The notes under the pieces: model-generated
Databases searched by the model: none
Seen by the model: only the letters and a program-made list of their open reading frames with translations
Told to the model about the DNA's origin: nothing
DNA from: Leptofilum sp050292445
GTDB taxonomy: Bacteria; Chloroflexota; Anaerolineae; Promineifilales; Promineifilaceae
DNA length: 6,679 nt
Assembly (NCBI GenBank): GCA_050292445.1
Contig: JBNKLQ010000308.1
Location: 1 to 6,679, forward strand
Direction: 5' to 3'
Translations under genes and position numbers: made by a program
Part shown: in pieces, positions 5,648-6,679 of the stretch
How the letters are laid out: each line of letters opens with the position of its first letter
Position numbering within the stretch: position 1 is the stretch's first letter

Positions 5648-6442
5648 ATGAACCTGGAAAAAGCAGTCCATTACATCCAATCACGCGGCAGTGAACAGGT
5701 GCAGGCACGCCTGCATTACATTCTTACCGGAGAACGGCCGTCTGCGGCCCAACTGGAATCCTTTTTCAGTGACCAGATGCCCAGCGGCGGTTTTCCTGAC
5801 GTGATTGCCGACGAGTACGACAGCATCGGGGCGACTTGCTATGAGCTGGCCAGTGCCGAACAGATGGGGCTAGATGCTGATGAGCCAGTCGTGGCCAAAA
5901 TGCTGCAATTTTTGCTTGATCGACAGCAGCCAAACGGCCGTTTTGGTGAGGATGAAGCCATGGCCGAATTTGCCACAGAATGGAACATGCCCGGCAATCT
6001 GCCAGCGGAACTGAGCCTGACAGCCGCGGCCGGATTTTGGTTGGCGCTTTTTGGCCAGCGCGATGCGGCTTTACGTGCCTCCCATTTTCTGTTGCAGCAT
6101 CTAAACATTGTCGATGGTGAGTTAGAGACGTTTGAATACGGCCGTTGGCTGGCTGGCGCCCTGTGGTGGCAGTTTGGCCTGCACGGGTCCGCTGAAGTTG
6201 TGTTTGAAACGTTGCGCGAAGATGTGCTCAAAATGAACAACAGCAGCCGGGCACAACTGCTATCGGAGCTGCTGCTGGCAGGTGTACCCCGCGATCATTG
6301 GCTGGTGCAGGCAGCGGCCGCCCGCCTGGAAACCATGCAGGAAGAAGACGGCAGTTATTATGCTTATGCCAACATCGATGAATACACTACCCTGGAAGTG
6401 GTGCACGGCCTACTCCTGTTTTATGGTGGCCCGGACCGGTAA
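5648..6442 (+). CDS. Alpha/alpha-toroid protein with prenyltransferase/squalene-cyclase-type repeats
   Basis: It has 264 residues, no signal peptide and no membrane segment. Three repeat-like turns resemble the prenyltransferase/squalene oxidase (QW-like) repeat: DQMPSGGFPDV at 42-52, DRQQPNGRFGEDEA at 91-104, and MQEEDGSYYAYA at 230-241, each following a helix. The spacing and helical content suggest a small alpha/alpha barrel. The DxDD catalytic motif of class II cyclases is not seen, so I do not call it a terpene cyclase; a binding or scaffold role or an unrelated enzyme is possible. ATG 5648 has only a weak upstream purine stretch and no good Shine-Dalgarno. It carries three ACGGCCGT palindromes (5734, 5934, 6138), the densest cluster in the window, encoding ERP, GRF and GRW. 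The TAA stop is followed in the same frame by a RidA fragment. Confidence 0.75.
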   Translation: MNLEKAVHYIQSRGSEQVQARLHYILTGERPSAAQLESFFSDQMPSGGFPDVIADEYDSIGATCYELASAEQMGLDADEPVVAKMLQFLLDRQQPNGRFGEDEAMAEFATEWNMPGNLPAELSLTAAAGFWLALFGQRDAALRASHFLLQHLNIVDGELETFEYGRWLAGALWWQFGLHGSAEVVFETLREDVLKMNNSSRAQLLSELLLAGVPRDHWLVQAAAARLETMQEEDGSYYAYANIDEYTTLEVVHGLLLFYGGPDR

Positions 6443-6619
6443 ATTACCATCCTGCGCATTTACATTGTGCAAAGCTGGATGGACCAAACGGCCCCGGTCA
6501 GTGAGGGACTCAAAGAATTTTTCCCAGAAAACCCACCAGCCACCACCTGGATTGGCGTCTATGGTTTAGCCAGACCTGAATTTTTGATTGAGATTGAGAG
6601 AACAGCCGTAATAGAATAA
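6443..6619 (+). pseudogene. C-terminal remnant of a RidA/YjgF/YER057c family gene
   Basis: Reading on in the same frame past the TAA at 6440-6442 gives 58 residues up to TAA 6617-6619. They match the second half of RidA: LRIYIVQSWMDQTAPVSEGLKEF, then the ENPPATTWIGVYGLARPEFLIEIE core, ending TAVIE. RidA proteins (about 125-130 residues, cytosolic trimers) deaminate reactive enamines/imines formed by PLP enzymes, including in branched-chain amino acid metabolism. The N-terminal half is absent, no start codon with a ribosome site is seen (an internal ATG at 6479 is unlikely), and the preceding frame encodes the toroid protein. A single C-to-T change (CAA to TAA) at 6440 would also explain the stop. 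Either a deletion joined the two genes or a fused gene acquired a stop. The family match is strong; the history is inferred. Confidence 0.72.
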
Positions 6620-6661
6620 ATTGCCCAAACGTGATAATACAGTTATGTATTAAAAAATTTC

Positions 6662-6679
6662 ATGAACGACAACTTATTT
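6662..6679 (+). CDS. Possible start of a further gene, cut by window edge
   Basis: An ATG at 6662 opens a frame (MNDNLF) that runs to the end of the window. It follows AT-rich DNA with a weak TTGCCC/TATGTA pair (6621-6626 and 6644-6649, 17-bp spacer) that could be a promoter. No Shine-Dalgarno is present. Six codons are too few to judge coding potential or product. Confidence 0.2.

Larger units (their letters stand above)
130..6145. repeat. Iterated palindrome ACGGCCGT, nine dispersed copies
   Basis: Perfect copies at 130-137, 2202-2209, 3546-3553, 4170-4177, 4485-4492, 5385-5392, 5734-5741, 5934-5941 and 6138-6145. The copies at 130, 2202, 3546, 4170 and 5934 extend to AACGGCCGTT, and the 5934 copy to a perfect 12-mer. 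The core CGGCCG also stands alone at 965, 4668, 6027 and 6315. All nine octamers lie inside genes, in three different codon phases. The 3546 copy sits in an 18-bp imperfect palindrome, 3541-3558. Chance expectation from base composition is roughly 0.1-0.2 copies. The coordinates span the first to last copy; the sites themselves are short. Confidence 0.85.

Noticed and set aside
6440..6442. Stop codon readthrough or recoding between the toroid and RidA frames
   Set aside because: The codon is TAA, not the TGA used for selenocysteine, there is no slippery site or obvious downstream stimulatory hairpin, and the RidA part lacks its N-terminal half, so decay is simpler.

Overview
The window looks like chromosomal DNA from a moderately GC-rich, free-living bacterium. 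My best guess is a Chloroflexota member (Anaerolineae/Ardenticatenia-like). The reasons are the citramalate synthase plus LeuB branched-chain pathway, long intergenic palindromic elements, a secreted protein ending in a YLPFVQR-type tail, and a palindrome repeated inside genes. This placement rests on pattern memory, not on a search.

Layout, all genes on the + strand. 1-1104: 3' two-thirds of a citramalate synthase gene (cimA). 1105-1373: gene-free spacer with a strong 55-nt hairpin (1112-1166), a 127-bp imperfect inverted-repeat element (1177-1303), and an AT-rich promoter-like stretch with three 8-bp tandem repeats and a TACAAT -10 box six bases before an ATG, which suggests a leaderless start. 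1374-2366: coiled-coil J-domain protein. 2381-3070: small secreted protein. 3096-3572: YbaK/ProX-type aminoacyl-tRNA deacylase. 3583-4356: polytopic membrane protein of unknown function. 4410-5498: leuB. 5499-5585: another palindromic element. 5648-6442: small alpha/alpha-toroid (prenyltransferase/squalene-cyclase-repeat-like) protein. 6443-6619: C-terminal half of a RidA/YjgF protein, in frame with and directly after the stop of the toroid gene; I read it as a gene remnant. A possible new gene begins at 6662 and leaves the window.

How the genes relate. CimA makes (R)-citramalate from pyruvate and acetyl-CoA. LeuB carries out the oxidative decarboxylation that serves both leucine and the citramalate route to isoleucine. 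RidA proteins remove reactive enamines/imines that arise in branched-chain amino acid metabolism, so even the remnant fits the theme. The genes between cimA and leuB are closely spaced (14, 23+, 10 and 53 nt apart) and may be co-transcribed from the promoter near 1340-1370, although their likely functions (chaperone partner, secreted protein, tRNA editing, membrane protein) have no obvious shared pathway.

The most unusual signal is not a gene. The palindrome ACGGCCGT occurs nine times in 6.7 kb, where base composition predicts about 0.1-0.2. Five copies extend to AACGGCCGTT. It is read in all three codon phases and so encodes unrelated peptides (TAV, ERP, GR). This is what a highly iterated genomic palindrome, comparable in style to cyanobacterial HIP1, would look like.
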